From CAVQBP01 sp963782475 (GTDB lineage Bacteria; Bacteroidota; Ignavibacteria; Ignavibacteriales; Ignavibacteriaceae), in NCBI GenBank assembly GCA_963782475.1, contig CAWAJW010000008.1:62001-126000 (forward strand): 64,000 nucleotides of DNA. The letters run 5' to 3'. The notes below the pieces were generated by a model. It saw only the letters and a list, made by a program, of their open reading frames with translations, had not been told where the DNA came from and searched no databases. Below, piece after piece: positions 45,756 to 55,775 of this stretch (position 1 is its first letter; the number at the start of each line of letters is the position of its first letter). Position numbers and translations under genes: made by a program.

Positions 45756-47445
45756 TTGAATATAAATTTTTGGAAGAATAGGGAAGTTTTAACACCCGAA
45801 GAAAAAAAGATAAAAAATAAAGAAAGATTACTATTAATTTTAAGCGGGGTATTATTAGGAATTTCTTTTCCCCCTTTTCCATTCCCTTTCCAGCTTTTAA
45901 TGTTCTTTGGATTAATCCCTTATTTTTATGTGATAGAAAATAAAACGTCGCTCATAGATATCAACCGCTCATCCTACCTTACATTTTTTATTTTCGGTTT
46001 GATTACACTCTATTGGGTGGGGAGCTGGCAAAAGAATGCGGATCCTTTTTTAATGATTTCAGGTGTGCTGCTTATTTTTGTTAATCCTTTGTTTCTATTA
46101 ATACCCTCGACATTATTTTACTTTTCGAGAAAAATTTTTCCAGGAAAAGCTGCATTATATTTTTTCCCTCTCTTTTGGGTAACTTATGAATATGCATATA
46201 TGATAACCGATCTTAGCTTTCCATGGCTCACACTAGGAAGCGGTCTTTCGCATTTCACATCTTTTATCCAGATAGCTGATATAGCAGGCACATTAGGGTT
46301 ATCGCTTATTGCTGTATTAATAAATGTTCTCATTTACAAAGTTTTCATAAAATATTATTCAACCAGGAAAATATCGTATGCTAATTTAATTGCCGCAGCT
46401 TTTGATCTATTCTTTCATACTTATATACGGGTTCATCAAAATAAATAATTATCCTTTATCAAATAAAAAAATTAGAGTCGGTTTAATTCAGCCTAATATT
46501 GACCCATGGAAAAAATGGGATGTCGGGAGCTTAAACGATTTTACAAAATTGTATTTAGACTATTCACGTAAAGCGGTTAATGATGGCGCAAAGCTGATTG
46601 TATGGCCTGAAACTGCCTTCCCGGTTTTTCTTTTAAGCGGAGGTTATGAAGATGCACTCGATTCAATATATAATTTTGTAAGAAATAATGATGTTTACCT
46701 TTTAACCGGTATGCCTGATATAAGGTATTACCATAAAGGTGAAAAAATGCCAAGCGATGTAAAGTATAATAATAATTTAGGATATTATGCAACTTACAAT
46801 GCAATATATTTATTTTCTCCCGATACACGGGAAATTCAGCGGTATGGCAAGATGAAGCTCGTTCCGTTTGGAGAGAGAGTTCCTTTCGTTGACCAGTTTC
46901 CGTTCCTTGGTAAGATCATTAGATGGGGGGTAGGTATAACAGGGTGGAATGTAGGGAAGGATACCGTATTGTTTAAAATAAAAGATAAAGATTTAAACCA
47001 GGGGTTATCCAATATTAATGCAAATGATACGGTAAAAATTGACGGCCTCGTTTGCTATGAATCTATTTACCCTATCTTTGTATCCGATTTTGTTAGAAAA
47101 GGCGCACAATTTATTACGGTGGTTACAAATGACAGCTGGTACGGCAATTCCAGCGGACCTTACCAGCATAAGGAGATGTCCGTCTTAAGAGCTGTGGAAA
47201 ACCGGAGATCTGTAATCAGAGCGGCAAATGGAGGAATAAGCTGCATAATTGATCCGCTCGGCAGAACTATAATTCATTCAAAAATGTTTACAAGAACCTT
47301 TTTAGTCGGCGATGTTATTATACAGAATGATGAAACTTTTTTTACAAAGCATGCCTACCTTTTTCCGATTCTATCTTCTGTTTTTTCAATTTGGGTAATA
47401 GGAATGATTATTTTATTGTGGTTGAAGAAAAAGTTTAAATTATGA
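45756..47445 (+). CDS. lnt: Apolipoprotein N-acyltransferase, frameshifted near 46401
   Basis: Lnt adds the third acyl chain to lipoproteins. The first frame (TTG 45756) holds six hydrophobic segments including F-P-P-F-P-F-P-F. The second carries the nitrilase-like domain with catalytic residues visible as W-P-E-T-A-F, G-K-M-K-L-V-P-F-G-E and V-C-Y-E-S. Removing one T from TTTT at 46400-46403 joins them to about 562 residues. A final transmembrane helix (V-F-S-I-W-V-I-G-M-I-I-L-L-W) anchors the C-terminus. It ends six bases inside the convergent ArsC-like gene. Confidence 0.9.
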
Positions 47446-47775
47446 AATCCATTCGTTCCATCTATCCGGCTCGTACCCGACAGTACATGAATTACCATTT
47501 CTAACGACCGGCATTTTGCAAAGGAGCGGATCACTAAGGAGCTCTTCTTCAATATCAAATTTCATATAAGACAAATTCCTTTTCTTAAATTGCTTCCCCT
47601 CTTTATCGATTAGATTTTCAGGCTTAATCACCCTGGTTATATTTTCCAGCTCTCCTTTTGATATCCCTTTTTCTGATAGTTCCCTAAACTGATATTTTAT
47701 CCCTCTTTCCTTAAAAAACCTTTCGGCCTTCCTGGTATCACTATCTTTTTTTGTCCCGAAAATTTGAATATTCAT
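47440..47775 (-). CDS. ArsC/Spx-family thioredoxin-fold protein lacking the catalytic cysteine
   Basis: The 111-residue protein has the ArsC fold: F-G-T-K-K-D11-S-D-T-R15-K-A-E-R-F-F-K-E-R-G-I-K-Y. The family normally has Cys where D11 stands (four residues before the conserved Arg). No cysteine is near, and the later M-P-V-V-R-N-G is intact. It therefore cannot act as a thiol reductase, and may be a structural or regulatory relative. It starts one base after the methyltransferase gene at 47776, in a run that begins with bshA. Confidence 0.75.
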   Translation of the reverse strand: MNIQIFGTKKDSDTRKAERFFKERGIKYQFRELSEKGISKGELENITRVIKPENLIDKEGKQFKKRNLSYMKFDIEEELLSDPLLCKMPVVRNGNSCTVGYEPDRWNEWIS

Positions 47776-49213
47776 TTAAGCCTCGATTAAAATTTCCTGT
47801 GTCCTTTTAGCGCGTGGAAAGCGGCTTTTCATTCCTTGTTTAGTATTTACAGCAGTCCCGAGCAATGAGTCCTGATATTTAACAACACATTGACCGGTAT
47901 GATTTATATCTTTCTTAATTGTTCCGCCGCTAAGATAAGTTTCAAGTTCGGCGGGGTCATTAATTTCATAAATGTTTTTCTTTATATCATTACTTAAAAT
48001 CTGTGCAGCTTGTGTATGCAAAACAGTCTGCCTGTTTTTATCTATCGTGCCGAAGCGAGTCCCGATCCTGTTAAAAATATTTAAATTTTTGTCATCCCAG
48101 TTTTTGTTTACAAAAAATATATCGTTTCCTTTAACCAGGTAATTGAAATTTTTTAATACTTCTTCTTCTATTCCAAACTCCTTTATAATATTATCCAGCA
48201 GGATATGGATTTCTTTTTTATTAAAACTTAGCAAGTGAAGATTTTGCTTTAAAGGCTTTAAAAGTTCAGCCTGGTTAGTTTTCCCGGTCTTTCTCAATTT
48301 AACTATAAAAAAACCTTCAGAATTTATTTCCCAGGGTAATATCCTGTGTGCTTTTGAAAGAGACGGATTTAATTTCTTACCTTCATATGAATTAAAAGCC
48401 GGGTGAGATTTTACAGGCAATTCAAGATCAATTATTTCTACCGGATACTTCTCCAATACTTTATTAATAATTAACTCATTCTCTTCAGCAGTTAATGTAC
48501 AGGTAGAATAGACTATCTCGCCGTCTTCCTTAACCATTTTAACTGCAGCAATTAAAAGCCTCAGCTGAAGATCCCCAAGTGCAGAAATTCTATCTTCGGA
48601 CCACCAATTGCTAACTTCATTTTTTTTCTGGATTATACCGAGCCCGCTGCAAGGAGCATCAACCAGAATTTTATCGAAATGATCCGGATAAATTTTGCTT
48701 AGTAATTCTCCCTTCGAGTGAACCACACCTGCATTCATTATATTCATTCTATCAATATTAAAAACCAGCATTTTTAATCTATCAAGAGCTATCTCATTTG
48801 CAATTAAGGTCCCGCTATTTTTCATCATTTCACCGAGCTGGGTTGTTTTTGAACCAGGAGCAGAACATAAATCAAGAACGGTATCATTTTCATTAGCATT
48901 AAGTGTTAAAGGGGGAAGCATTGAAGATAAACTCTGGATATAATATTCCCCGATTATGTGCGGAATGGTTTTCCCGGTCTTATCTTCACCTTTTAGTAAT
49001 TTTTAAACAACCGGGAATACCGGGAACCGGTTCGCACCCGATTCCATAATTATTGAAAAGTTTTTGTGTAAGATCAGTTAGATTTGTTTTTAATTTATTT
49101 ATGCGGATATACTGTGAAGGTTTTGAACTGATAAACTCTATATATTCTTCGGCAGTTTTTTCATCATAAATTTTTTTAAGGTATGTAAGAATATTCGAAC
49201 TGACTTCAATCAA
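47776..49213 (-). CDS. RsmB/RsmF-family RNA m5C methyltransferase, frameshifted near 49000
   Basis: The SAM site L-C-S-A-P-G-S-K-T-T-Q-L, the D-A-P-C-S-G-L-G block with one catalytic Cys and Y-S-T-C-T-L-T-A-E-E-N-E with the second place it in the NOL1/NOP2/Sun group. The N-terminal 75 residues (ATG 49213) are in a different frame. Removing one base of the four-A run (49002-49005, plus-strand TTTT) restores I-T-K-G-E-D-K-T-G-K-T-I-P-H. The repaired length is about 478 residues. A C-terminal RsmF-like domain and the absence of a NusB domain favour an RsmF-type enzyme over RsmB. Confidence 0.85.
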
Positions 49214-49238
49214 TGTAATATTTTCTTAAAATATATTT

Positions 49239-49661
49239 TCAGATATTTTCTTTTTCGTTTATATACTGGGATATAATCTTTTTCATATCTTCGGAACCGG
49301 AATAGAATTTAAGAGTCAAATTTTCCGAATTACAACCTGCAATCATAGAACTAACTGATTTCTCACCTTTTTTACATAAAGCCAGAACCGGTTTTTTTAG
49401 ATAATATAAACTGTAGGCAACTTCAAATCCAACCCCGGTACTAGGCGAAGATGTTTCCGCAACTACAAAACTGCTGCTCTCCATCCATTTAATATCTCGT
49501 TTAAATATTTGTGTATCATTTAACGGGAATGCCGATTTAAATTTTTCATTCAATTCACTTAAAGCCGTATGTCCTAATGAATTAATATGTTTTATTACTT
49601 CCTTATAAAAAGACTGGTACTGTTTATCCCCCCTAATCGGGCCCGCACAATAAATAATCAT
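49239..49661 (-). CDS. DNPH1-like 2'-deoxynucleoside 5'-phosphate N-hydrolase
   Basis: The 140-residue protein has Y-C-A-G-P-I-R-G at the N-terminus and D-I-K-W-M-E-S-S-S-F-V-V-A-E followed by G-V-G-F-E-V-A-Y with the likely catalytic Glu. This pattern fits the nucleoside 2-deoxyribosyltransferase fold, and the DNPH1 (Rcl) branch in particular, which removes damaged bases such as hydroxymethyl-uracil from dNMPs. It is 2 bases downstream of bshA and 25 upstream of the methyltransferase. The assignment to DNPH1 rather than a true transferase is an inference. Confidence 0.7.
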   Translation of the reverse strand: MIIYCAGPIRGDKQYQSFYKEVIKHINSLGHTALSELNEKFKSAFPLNDTQIFKRDIKWMESSSFVVAETSSPSTGVGFEVAYSLYYLKKPVLALCKKGEKSVSSMIAGCNSENLTLKFYSGSEDMKKIISQYINEKENI

Positions 49662-49663
49662 GA

Positions 49664-50788
49664 TTAAGAGTTCAGAATTTTTTTGTAATGTTCTTCATAT
49701 AGTGGAACAATTTTCGATTTATTAAAAACATTAACCGCCCTATTCCTAGCATTTGCAGAGAAGAGTTCATATTTCTTCTGATTTGTTAAAAGATCGGTTA
49801 CATATTTAGCCATTCTTTCAATATCTCCGATCCCTGCAATAAAACCTGTTTCGTTATGTCTTACCAGTTCCGGTAAACCGCCAATATTCGATGATATAAC
49901 CGGTAACCCGCAGGCCATAGCTTCAAGTGCAGCTAACCCGAAACTTTCCGATTGGGAAGGGATTAAAAAGATATCAGCAGCATTTAAAATTTCAACCAAA
50001 CCATCCTGTTTACCTAAAAATTTTACATCGTCACAAAGGCTTAACTGCCTGCATAATCTTTCACATTCCGATCTGTCCGGACCGTCTCCGACTAAGAGAA
50101 GCTTTGCCGGGATTTCCTTTAATACTCTTTCCAATATCCTGATTGTATCAGGAACCCGTTTCACAACCCGGAAATTAGAAGTATGAACAAGGACTTTTTC
50201 TCCGTTCGGTGCTACATGTTCCCTTAAGCCTCCATCTTTTGATGGCTTATACAGATCAGTATCGACAAAATTAGGAATAACTTCAATTTCTTTATCAATA
50301 TTATAATTTGTCAAGGTTTGTTCCTTCAAAGAACGGGAAACAGCGGTAACCCCGTCACTTTCTTCTATACTAAATTTTACCAAAGGTAAAAATGAAGGTT
50401 CAAGCCCGATTAGGGTAATATCAGTGCCGTGCAGGGTTGTTATAACTCTTAAATCTTTTTTCTTTTTGAGCATCTGCTTGGCAAGATAGGCACTGCTTGC
50501 ATGCGGAATAGCATAATGTACATGAAGTAGATCAAGCTTTTCATACTCAACAACTTCCACCATCTTACTTGCAAGGGCAAGGGCATAGAGAGGGAATTCA
50601 AATAAAGGATAGCTGCTCATCTCTACTTCATGAAAAACAACATTTTCTACAAAATTGTTCAGCCTGAACGGCAGAGCATAGCTGATAAAATGCACTTGAT
50701 GGCCTGCTTTTGCTAATTCTTTACCGAGCTCTGTTGCCATTACCCCGCTTCCCCCGTAGGTAGGGTAACATGTAATTCCGATTTTCAT
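49664..50788 (-). CDS. bshA: N-acetyl-alpha-D-glucosaminyl L-malate synthase
   Basis: BshA starts bacillithiol synthesis by transferring GlcNAc to L-malate. The 374-residue GT4-family enzyme begins M-K-I-G-I-T-C-Y-P-T-Y-G-G-S-G and has H-V-H-Y-A-I-P-H-A-S-S-A, H-T-S-N-F-R-V-V-K-R and E-S-F-G-L-A-A-L-E-A-M-A-C-G-L-P-V-I, all diagnostic. It is the first gene of a four-gene minus-strand run, divergent from the PfkB kinase across 190 bases. No bshB or bshC is in the window. Confidence 0.92.
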   Translation of the reverse strand: MKIGITCYPTYGGSGVMATELGKELAKAGHQVHFISYALPFRLNNFVENVVFHEVEMSSYPLFEFPLYALALASKMVEVVEYEKLDLLHVHYAIPHASSAYLAKQMLKKKKDLRVITTLHGTDITLIGLEPSFLPLVKFSIEESDGVTAVSRSLKEQTLTNYNIDKEIEVIPNFVDTDLYKPSKDGGLREHVAPNGEKVLVHTSNFRVVKRVPDTIRILERVLKEIPAKLLLVGDGPDRSECERLCRQLSLCDDVKFLGKQDGLVEILNAADIFLIPSQSESFGLAALEAMACGLPVISSNIGGLPELVRHNETGFIAGIGDIERMAKYVTDLLTNQKKYELFSANARNRAVNVFNKSKIVPLYEEHYKKILNS

Positions 50789-50978
50789 ATATTATTTTTC
50801 CAATTTTAGAAGAATTAAAGGTTAAATATAATTTTTTTTTGCCGAATTAAGAATTTTGAACAAGGTAATAATTTTTAAACATGTTTTTATTGAGTTATGA
50901 AATAAATGTGCATATTTTTTAACTGTTCTTTAATCAAAAATAGTTAAATAATAAGTATTTAAGAGAGTGTATTTATAT

Positions 50979-51863
50979 ATGAAACTGCTGATTATTGGTC
51001 ATTCTGTTGAAGATCACTTTTTAACCGGTGAAAAAGAGGAAATTAAGCCCGGGGGAATTTATTATACTGCTTCCGCATTACATTATTTAAAAAATCCAGG
51101 CGATAAAATAGAGCTACTGACTGCTATCGAGAAGGATAATTATAAATTATTTTCACCCGTTTTTGACAATTTCGAAAACAGTTATTTTCAAACAGTTGAT
51201 TCAATTTCAAAAGTTTTTTTGAAAATCCCTAAAGAAGGTGAAAGGGATGAATGCTATAATAAAGCAACTGAAAATTTGGATTTGGAAATTGAAAATATTA
51301 ATTCTTTTGACGGAATAATTATTAATATGATTACAGGATTTGATATTTCATTGGAACAGCTAATAAAATTAAGAAAGTCATTTAAAGGTTTAATTTATTT
51401 CGATGTACATACTTTATCCAGGGGATTGGATGCAGACGGCAAAAGAAGCTTCAGAATTATTCCCGGGTTCCAGATGTGGGCAGAAATGCTGGATATAATA
51501 CAGGTAAACAAGCATGAGCTTCTAACATTAAGCAGTAAAAAAGATCAGCTGGAAATAGTTAAAGAGATATTAAATACCGGGACTAAGTATTTAATACTGA
51601 CTATGGAGGAACTGGGTGCAAGAGTATTTTATTTGAATGCAGGGGAAGTAAATTCAATATTTAAACCGGCAATTAAAATTGATCTTAAAAATAAAATTGG
51701 CTGCGGTGACATTTTTGGTGCGGTGTTTTTTTATAGCTATCTTTTATCCCGGGATATTAATAAGTCACTGGAAACTGCTAATTATGCTGCAGGTACGGCA
51801 GCTTCGGGCAAGGATTTGAAAGAATTAGGTAAATTAAAAAATGCTGACTACAAATTTAATTAA
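50979..51863 (+). CDS. PfkB-family carbohydrate or nucleoside kinase
   Basis: The 294-residue protein has the ribokinase fold, with G-H-S-V-E-D-H-F at the N-terminus and the signature K-I-G-C-G-D-I-F-G-A-V-F-F near residue 245. The catalytic Asp is that of G-C-G-D, where G-A-G-D is commoner. ATG 50979 is preferred over GTG 50967. The substrate is unknown. Its stop overlaps the next gene by 23 bases; that gene's nucleotide-sugar type suggests a carbohydrate pathway. Confidence 0.75.
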   Translation: MKLLIIGHSVEDHFLTGEKEEIKPGGIYYTASALHYLKNPGDKIELLTAIEKDNYKLFSPVFDNFENSYFQTVDSISKVFLKIPKEGERDECYNKATENLDLEIENINSFDGIIINMITGFDISLEQLIKLRKSFKGLIYFDVHTLSRGLDADGKRSFRIIPGFQMWAEMLDIIQVNKHELLTLSSKKDQLEIVKEILNTGTKYLILTMEELGARVFYLNAGEVNSIFKPAIKIDLKNKIGCGDIFGAVFFYSYLLSRDINKSLETANYAAGTAASGKDLKELGKLKNADYKFN

Positions 51864-52755
51864 AAAAAGAATACTTGTTGTTGGTTCAAACGGAATGCTA
51901 GGCCAGCGTACAATTAATTTTTTTTCCAGGCATGCAAATTTTGAAATATTAGGATGCTCCGTAGAAGAAGAGCCGGTGGCAAGTAATTACGATTATTTTT
52001 GCTGCGATCTCACTAAAAGGGAAAATGTAAAGAAAATTATTTTTGATTTTTACCCCGATTTTATAATTAATGCCGCTGCCTTTACAAATGTTGATTTGTG
52101 TGAGGAAGAACGGGAAACCGCCTGGAAAGTAAATGTTAAAGGAGTTGAATATTTAGCGGAGGCAGCCAGGATTCTAGATTCTCATTTAATTCATATTTCA
52201 TCCGATTATATTTTTGATGGTACAAGTGGTCCTTATGCTGAAAATGCCAAGCCAAATCCCCTCGGTTATTACGGCAGAACAAAATTAGCAAGTGAGAATG
52301 CTTTAAGGATAAGCGGTTCTGTACATACAATTTTAAGAACAAATGTTCTTTTCGGAATTGCAGATAGCCGGCCTGATTTTGTAAGATGGGTGATTAAATC
52401 TTTAAAAGATGATAAACTTATAAGAATTGTGACTGATCAATATAATAATCCGACTTTTATTGATGATTTAGTTCAGGCGATTAGTAAAACTATTGAATTT
52501 AAAAAAGATGGAATTTATCATATAGGCGGAAGAGATTTCTTATCAAGATTTGAATTCGCCGAAAAAATAGCAGACTTCTTCAGCCTTAACAAAAATTTGA
52601 TTAAGCCGATTGAGACAGAAGAGTTAAATCAAAAAGCCAGAAGACCCCTAAAATCTGGTCTAATTACACTTAAAGCAGAAACAGAGTTAGGTTACAAACC
52701 GCACACCATAACCGAATCTCTCCTAATGATGAAAAAGGAACTGGGACTGAAGTAG
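51841..52755 (+). CDS. RfbD-like NAD(P)-dependent nucleotide-sugar reductase
   Basis: The 304-residue extended SDR protein has the cofactor motif G15-S-N-G18-M-L-G21, the segment I-N-A-A-A-F-T-N-V-D and the catalytic Y144-x3-K148 (Y-Y-G-R-T-K) after H-I-S-S-D-Y-I-F-D-G. This is the dTDP-4-dehydrorhamnose reductase pattern. No rfbA, rfbB or rfbC lies nearby, so rhamnose specificity is not certain. It overlaps the PfkB gene by 23 bases. Confidence 0.78.
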   Translation: MLTTNLIKKRILVVGSNGMLGQRTINFFSRHANFEILGCSVEEEPVASNYDYFCCDLTKRENVKKIIFDFYPDFIINAAAFTNVDLCEEERETAWKVNVKGVEYLAEAARILDSHLIHISSDYIFDGTSGPYAENAKPNPLGYYGRTKLASENALRISGSVHTILRTNVLFGIADSRPDFVRWVIKSLKDDKLIRIVTDQYNNPTFIDDLVQAISKTIEFKKDGIYHIGGRDFLSRFEFAEKIADFFSLNKNLIKPIETEELNQKARRPLKSGLITLKAETELGYKPHTITESLLMMKKELGLK

Positions 52756-53107
52756 ACCTGCCTCTTTAATCTATAAAAAATTAAACTAGCAAATATTTTA
52801 TATAATATTTAGAACGGCTCGATTTTTAGGTTAATCAGTAATTTAAGAAGTCACGCAACTATCCATCAAATTCACTACCTAAGGCTTGAGAAGGATGATT
52901 TTTTAGTAAACCTGGGGGCTTTGAGGGTTTTTAAAAGAGACCCTCAGGTTTTTCCACAAATTAATGAGTTTTGCGAAACCTTAATAATTAATTCATTTAC
53001 AGGTAGATTATCTATGTGAGAGAGGTCATTACAGGTGGATTATATAATGAAAAAAATATATAATTAGATAAAGAGTAAAGCGAACATTCATTTAATTAAA
53101 AAGAAAT
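52756..53107. other. Gap with an imperfect hairpin and a short repeat
   Basis: This 352-base region contains a possible terminator at 52911-52953: CCTG...GAGGGT pairs with ACCCTCAGG, followed by TTTTT, with an eight-base bulge. Two similar 16-mers (ACAGGTAGATTATCTA and ACAGGTGGATTATATA) lie at about 53000-53047. A 68-codon open frame without a start codon covers the hairpin; I do not recognise it and do not call it a gene. Confidence 0.45.
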
Positions 53108-54397
53108 ATGGCGACGAGGAGTAAAATATTATTTGTTGCCGGACTAATACTTTTACTTCATATTCCTGCAAAAAGGTTTAAGGAAATTTCCAAACCAGTA
53201 AATAATAATTATCATCTCGAAAAATTTTATAATAAAATAAACTGGAACGATCAGCAGGGAATATTCGCTGCTGATTTAATCCATCAAACAACTTCTCTTG
53301 TAGGGGAGAAGATAATTATGCATCCTTATAATTATCTTAAGCTTAATATTTCCGGGGTTGATTTTGATTTTACTCCAACTGAAACTAAAACAATTTATAA
53401 TGATAATTTAATCCTCCATAAACAGTTAAATATTTTTAATCCTTCACTAAATACCGATACTGTTTTTATTGGAAAGGATAGCCTTGGAATAGTTACTTTT
53501 ACACTGAAGTATTCACAGGTAACCGATGGTCCGTTTACGGTTTCTCCCGATGGAAAAAGATTAATTGTTAGTTCACATTACAACGGAATGGATGTTATTC
53601 CAATAAAAGTAATTTACAGGAAGACATATATTCCTCTCGATATGGTTGAGTTTAAATGGGAAAATGATTACCCGCCTTATTATGTATCTCAATATTATAA
53701 AAACAGGAATATTATAACAAATGAAGATATAATTGATATACTTAACAGCTATAGTAATTTAAGCGGTGATTATTTCAATGAAAATCCCAAACAGCTGGTC
53801 TGCACCGACGCAGTTACATTGGTTATTAAAACTGTTGGAATAGACTATCCCGGCTTGTTACAGAAATATCATATTACGGGAAATGAATACCTGCAGCGTT
53901 ATTCACTCGTACTTTATCGTCTCCTTAAAAAACTAGATTTAACTAGGAATTTTATACATTATTTTATGGATGGAGATGTAAAAAAAATTTATAAATACGG
54001 GAGGTACAAAAACCTTGTTGCCCAAAATTTCGGTATAGATAAATTGGAACCGGGGCAAGTGATGTTTTATGACAGGTATTTTAATTCGGGGCCGAAAACC
54101 GGTAAAGTGCAGAGATTCGGTATTCATAGCGGTTTAATTACAGACGTTATCCATGGAAAAATTGCAAAGGCTGCTATGGTTACCTCCAGGAGCAGAAAAG
54201 CACCATATGATACTTTAATAATGCTTGATTCGGATCTTAATTTCCCTGCATGGTTTGGATATCGACAACATTATCTCGGGTCGGATGAGACCCATGAAGA
54301 TCTCAGGTACCTGGTATATGCAATAATGGATTTTAAATCAGTTTTACAGAAACTAAGGAGGATAAATGTTCAGAATAATAATATAGCCGTAAAATAA
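53108..54397 (+). CDS. Secreted protein with a papain-like (NlpC/P60- or DUF1287-like) C-terminal domain
   Basis: The 429-residue protein has an N-terminal hydrophobic segment (residues 7-20) and an unknown beta-rich middle. In the C-terminal half, L-V-C-T-D-A-V-T-L-V-I supplies a candidate nucleophile Cys. L-E-P-G-Q-V-M-F-Y-D-R followed by R-F-G-I-H-S-G-L-I supplies a candidate His. This C-T-D ... P-G-D-I-V ... H-I-G-I spacing is like DUF1287 and related cysteine amidases. The fold is a guess from motif order; the substrate would be peptidoglycan or a lipid if it is right. Confidence 0.5.
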   Translation: MATRSKILFVAGLILLLHIPAKRFKEISKPVNNNYHLEKFYNKINWNDQQGIFAADLIHQTTSLVGEKIIMHPYNYLKLNISGVDFDFTPTETKTIYNDNLILHKQLNIFNPSLNTDTVFIGKDSLGIVTFTLKYSQVTDGPFTVSPDGKRLIVSSHYNGMDVIPIKVIYRKTYIPLDMVEFKWENDYPPYYVSQYYKNRNIITNEDIIDILNSYSNLSGDYFNENPKQLVCTDAVTLVIKTVGIDYPGLLQKYHITGNEYLQRYSLVLYRLLKKLDLTRNFIHYFMDGDVKKIYKYGRYKNLVAQNFGIDKLEPGQVMFYDRYFNSGPKTGKVQRFGIHSGLITDVIHGKIAKAAMVTSRSRKAPYDTLIMLDSDLNFPAWFGYRQHYLGSDETHEDLRYLVYAIMDFKSVLQKLRRINVQNNNIAVK

Positions 54398-54425
54398 AAA
54401 ACCGGAATAGAAATCTATTCCGGTT
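54391..54425 (-). terminator. Terminator of the HEAT-repeat gene
   Basis: AACCGGAATAG and CTATTCCGGTT form a perfect 11-base stem around AAAT (54400-54425). Read on the minus strand, the stem runs into TTTTTATTTT (54399 to 54390), so it ends the minus-strand gene at 54467. It lies just after the stop of the plus-strand gene and may serve it weakly. Confidence 0.85.
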
Positions 54426-54466
54426 AAAAATAAGAAGATAATAATAATAAAAGGATATTGATTAAT

Positions 54467-54904
54467 CTAATTATTTAAAAGATATCCGGTTCCGTTCTGC
54501 ATATTGAATTCATAATATAATTTATAACAAATATCTTTTACCCTTTTACTATCATCATATTTTGCAGAACCTTTAAGTTTGTAAATTCCCCTGTTATCGC
54601 CTACCTTAAATAAAGCCAGGGCTGCCGCTATTCTTTCTTCATCCGAATTTCCTTTATTCAGCATTGTCATTAATGGAAAAAGAACTGCGTTAGAATTTTC
54701 TCCATTTAAATATTTTGCATCAAATAATTGACCTAAAACTAAAGCAGAGCTTACCCTTAAACCTCTGTTTTCAGATGACAGCCCAACTGAAAGATTTTTT
54801 ATCACATTCTCTTTTTTTGCGCCGGAAATATTTTCCGCTTTAAGAGAAATTACAAGAAGGATTACAATTGCAAATATGATATAAGCAATTGATAATTTTT
54901 TCAT
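54467..54904 (-). CDS. Secreted HEAT-repeat protein
   Basis: The 145-residue protein has a signal peptide (residues 1-23) and then HEAT-like helix pairs: R-V-S-S-A-L-V-L-G-Q-L-F-D and R-I-A-A-A-L-A-L-F-K-V-G-D. It is divergent from the ECF sigma at 55173 (268-base gap) and resembles the HEAT portion of that sigma's anti-sigma protein. It may bind the same partner or respond to the same signal. No family function can be given. Confidence 0.65.
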   Translation of the reverse strand: MKKLSIAYIIFAIVILLVISLKAENISGAKKENVIKNLSVGLSSENRGLRVSSALVLGQLFDAKYLNGENSNAVLFPLMTMLNKGNSDEERIAAALALFKVGDNRGIYKLKGSAKYDDSKRVKDICYKLYYEFNMQNGTGYLLNN

Positions 54905-55172
54905 TACTTTCTCCCTTCATAAATTATTTGAACCTTTAGTGTAAAATTAATGTGAATGATTTAAGGCGGCTATTATTTTTGTATGGAAGGTCTTTTTGAT
55001 ATTTTGATCAGCAAAAAAGTAGGATTAACTAAATAGTAATTTAAATATTCAAACCATTTCAGAAAGAGTTGAATTGCATATATATAACATTATAAGGCAT
55101 GAAGTGTCAAGTATCCTCCTCCCGGCATCTCTCCTTTTACCAACCTTTTTAATAATTCACAGGTCTAATTAA

Positions 55173-55763
55173 ATGAAAACGGAAAAATTGATGACGTCAC
55201 AAGAATCCTATTTAATAATGAACGCACAAAAAGGTGATGCGGCTGCTTTTGAAGAGCTTATTTACCGTTATGACAAAAATGTACTTTCAATAGCATTGAG
55301 ATTTGTAAAAAATAATGATGATGCAAAAGATATTTACCAGGAAGTATTTCTAAGAGTTTTTAGAGGTTTAAAAAATTTCAAATTTAAAAGCGAATTTTCA
55401 ACATGGCTTTACAGGATTACGACAAATGTTTGTCTGACTTATAAGCAGAGACAAAAAAAGCACAGCTATGTACCGATTGATAACGGCGATGAAGAGAATG
55501 AAGGGAATATTGAGTCATTTGAAGATGAAAACAGCTTTACCCCGGACAGGATATTTAATGATTCTGAGATATCGCAGCAAGTAAATAATGCACTTGAAAA
55601 ATTATCATCGAGACAGAAAATGATTTTTATACTTAAACATTATGAAGGATATAAGATTAAAGAAATTGCGGAAATTATTAACGTAGGCGAGGGAACAGTT
55701 AAAAAGTATCTATTTGAAGCTGTACATAAGCTTAGAGAACAATTGCAGGGATTTTATGGCTGA
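55173..55763 (+). CDS. ECF RNA polymerase sigma factor
   Basis: The 196-residue sigma-70 protein has region 2 (D-I-Y-Q-E-V-F-L-R-V-F-R-G-L-K-N-F, S-T-W-L-Y-R-I-T-T-N-V-C) and region 4 (I-F-I-L-K-H-Y-E-G-Y-K-I-K-E-I-A and V-G-E-G-T-V-K-K-Y-L-F). An acidic linker joins them. Its anti-sigma follows after a 116-base spacer that holds a hairpin. It likely controls the envelope operon that follows. Confidence 0.93.
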   Translation: MKTEKLMTSQESYLIMNAQKGDAAAFEELIYRYDKNVLSIALRFVKNNDDAKDIYQEVFLRVFRGLKNFKFKSEFSTWLYRITTNVCLTYKQRQKKHSYVPIDNGDEENEGNIESFEDENSFTPDRIFNDSEISQQVNNALEKLSSRQKMIFILKHYEGYKIKEIAEIINVGEGTVKKYLFEAVHKLREQLQGFYG

Positions 55764-55775
55764 TTGGTTGATTTG

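Noticed and set aside
52786..52990. 68-codon plus-strand frame in the gap after the RfbD-like gene
   Set aside because: It has no start codon or family match and overlaps a terminator-like hairpin.
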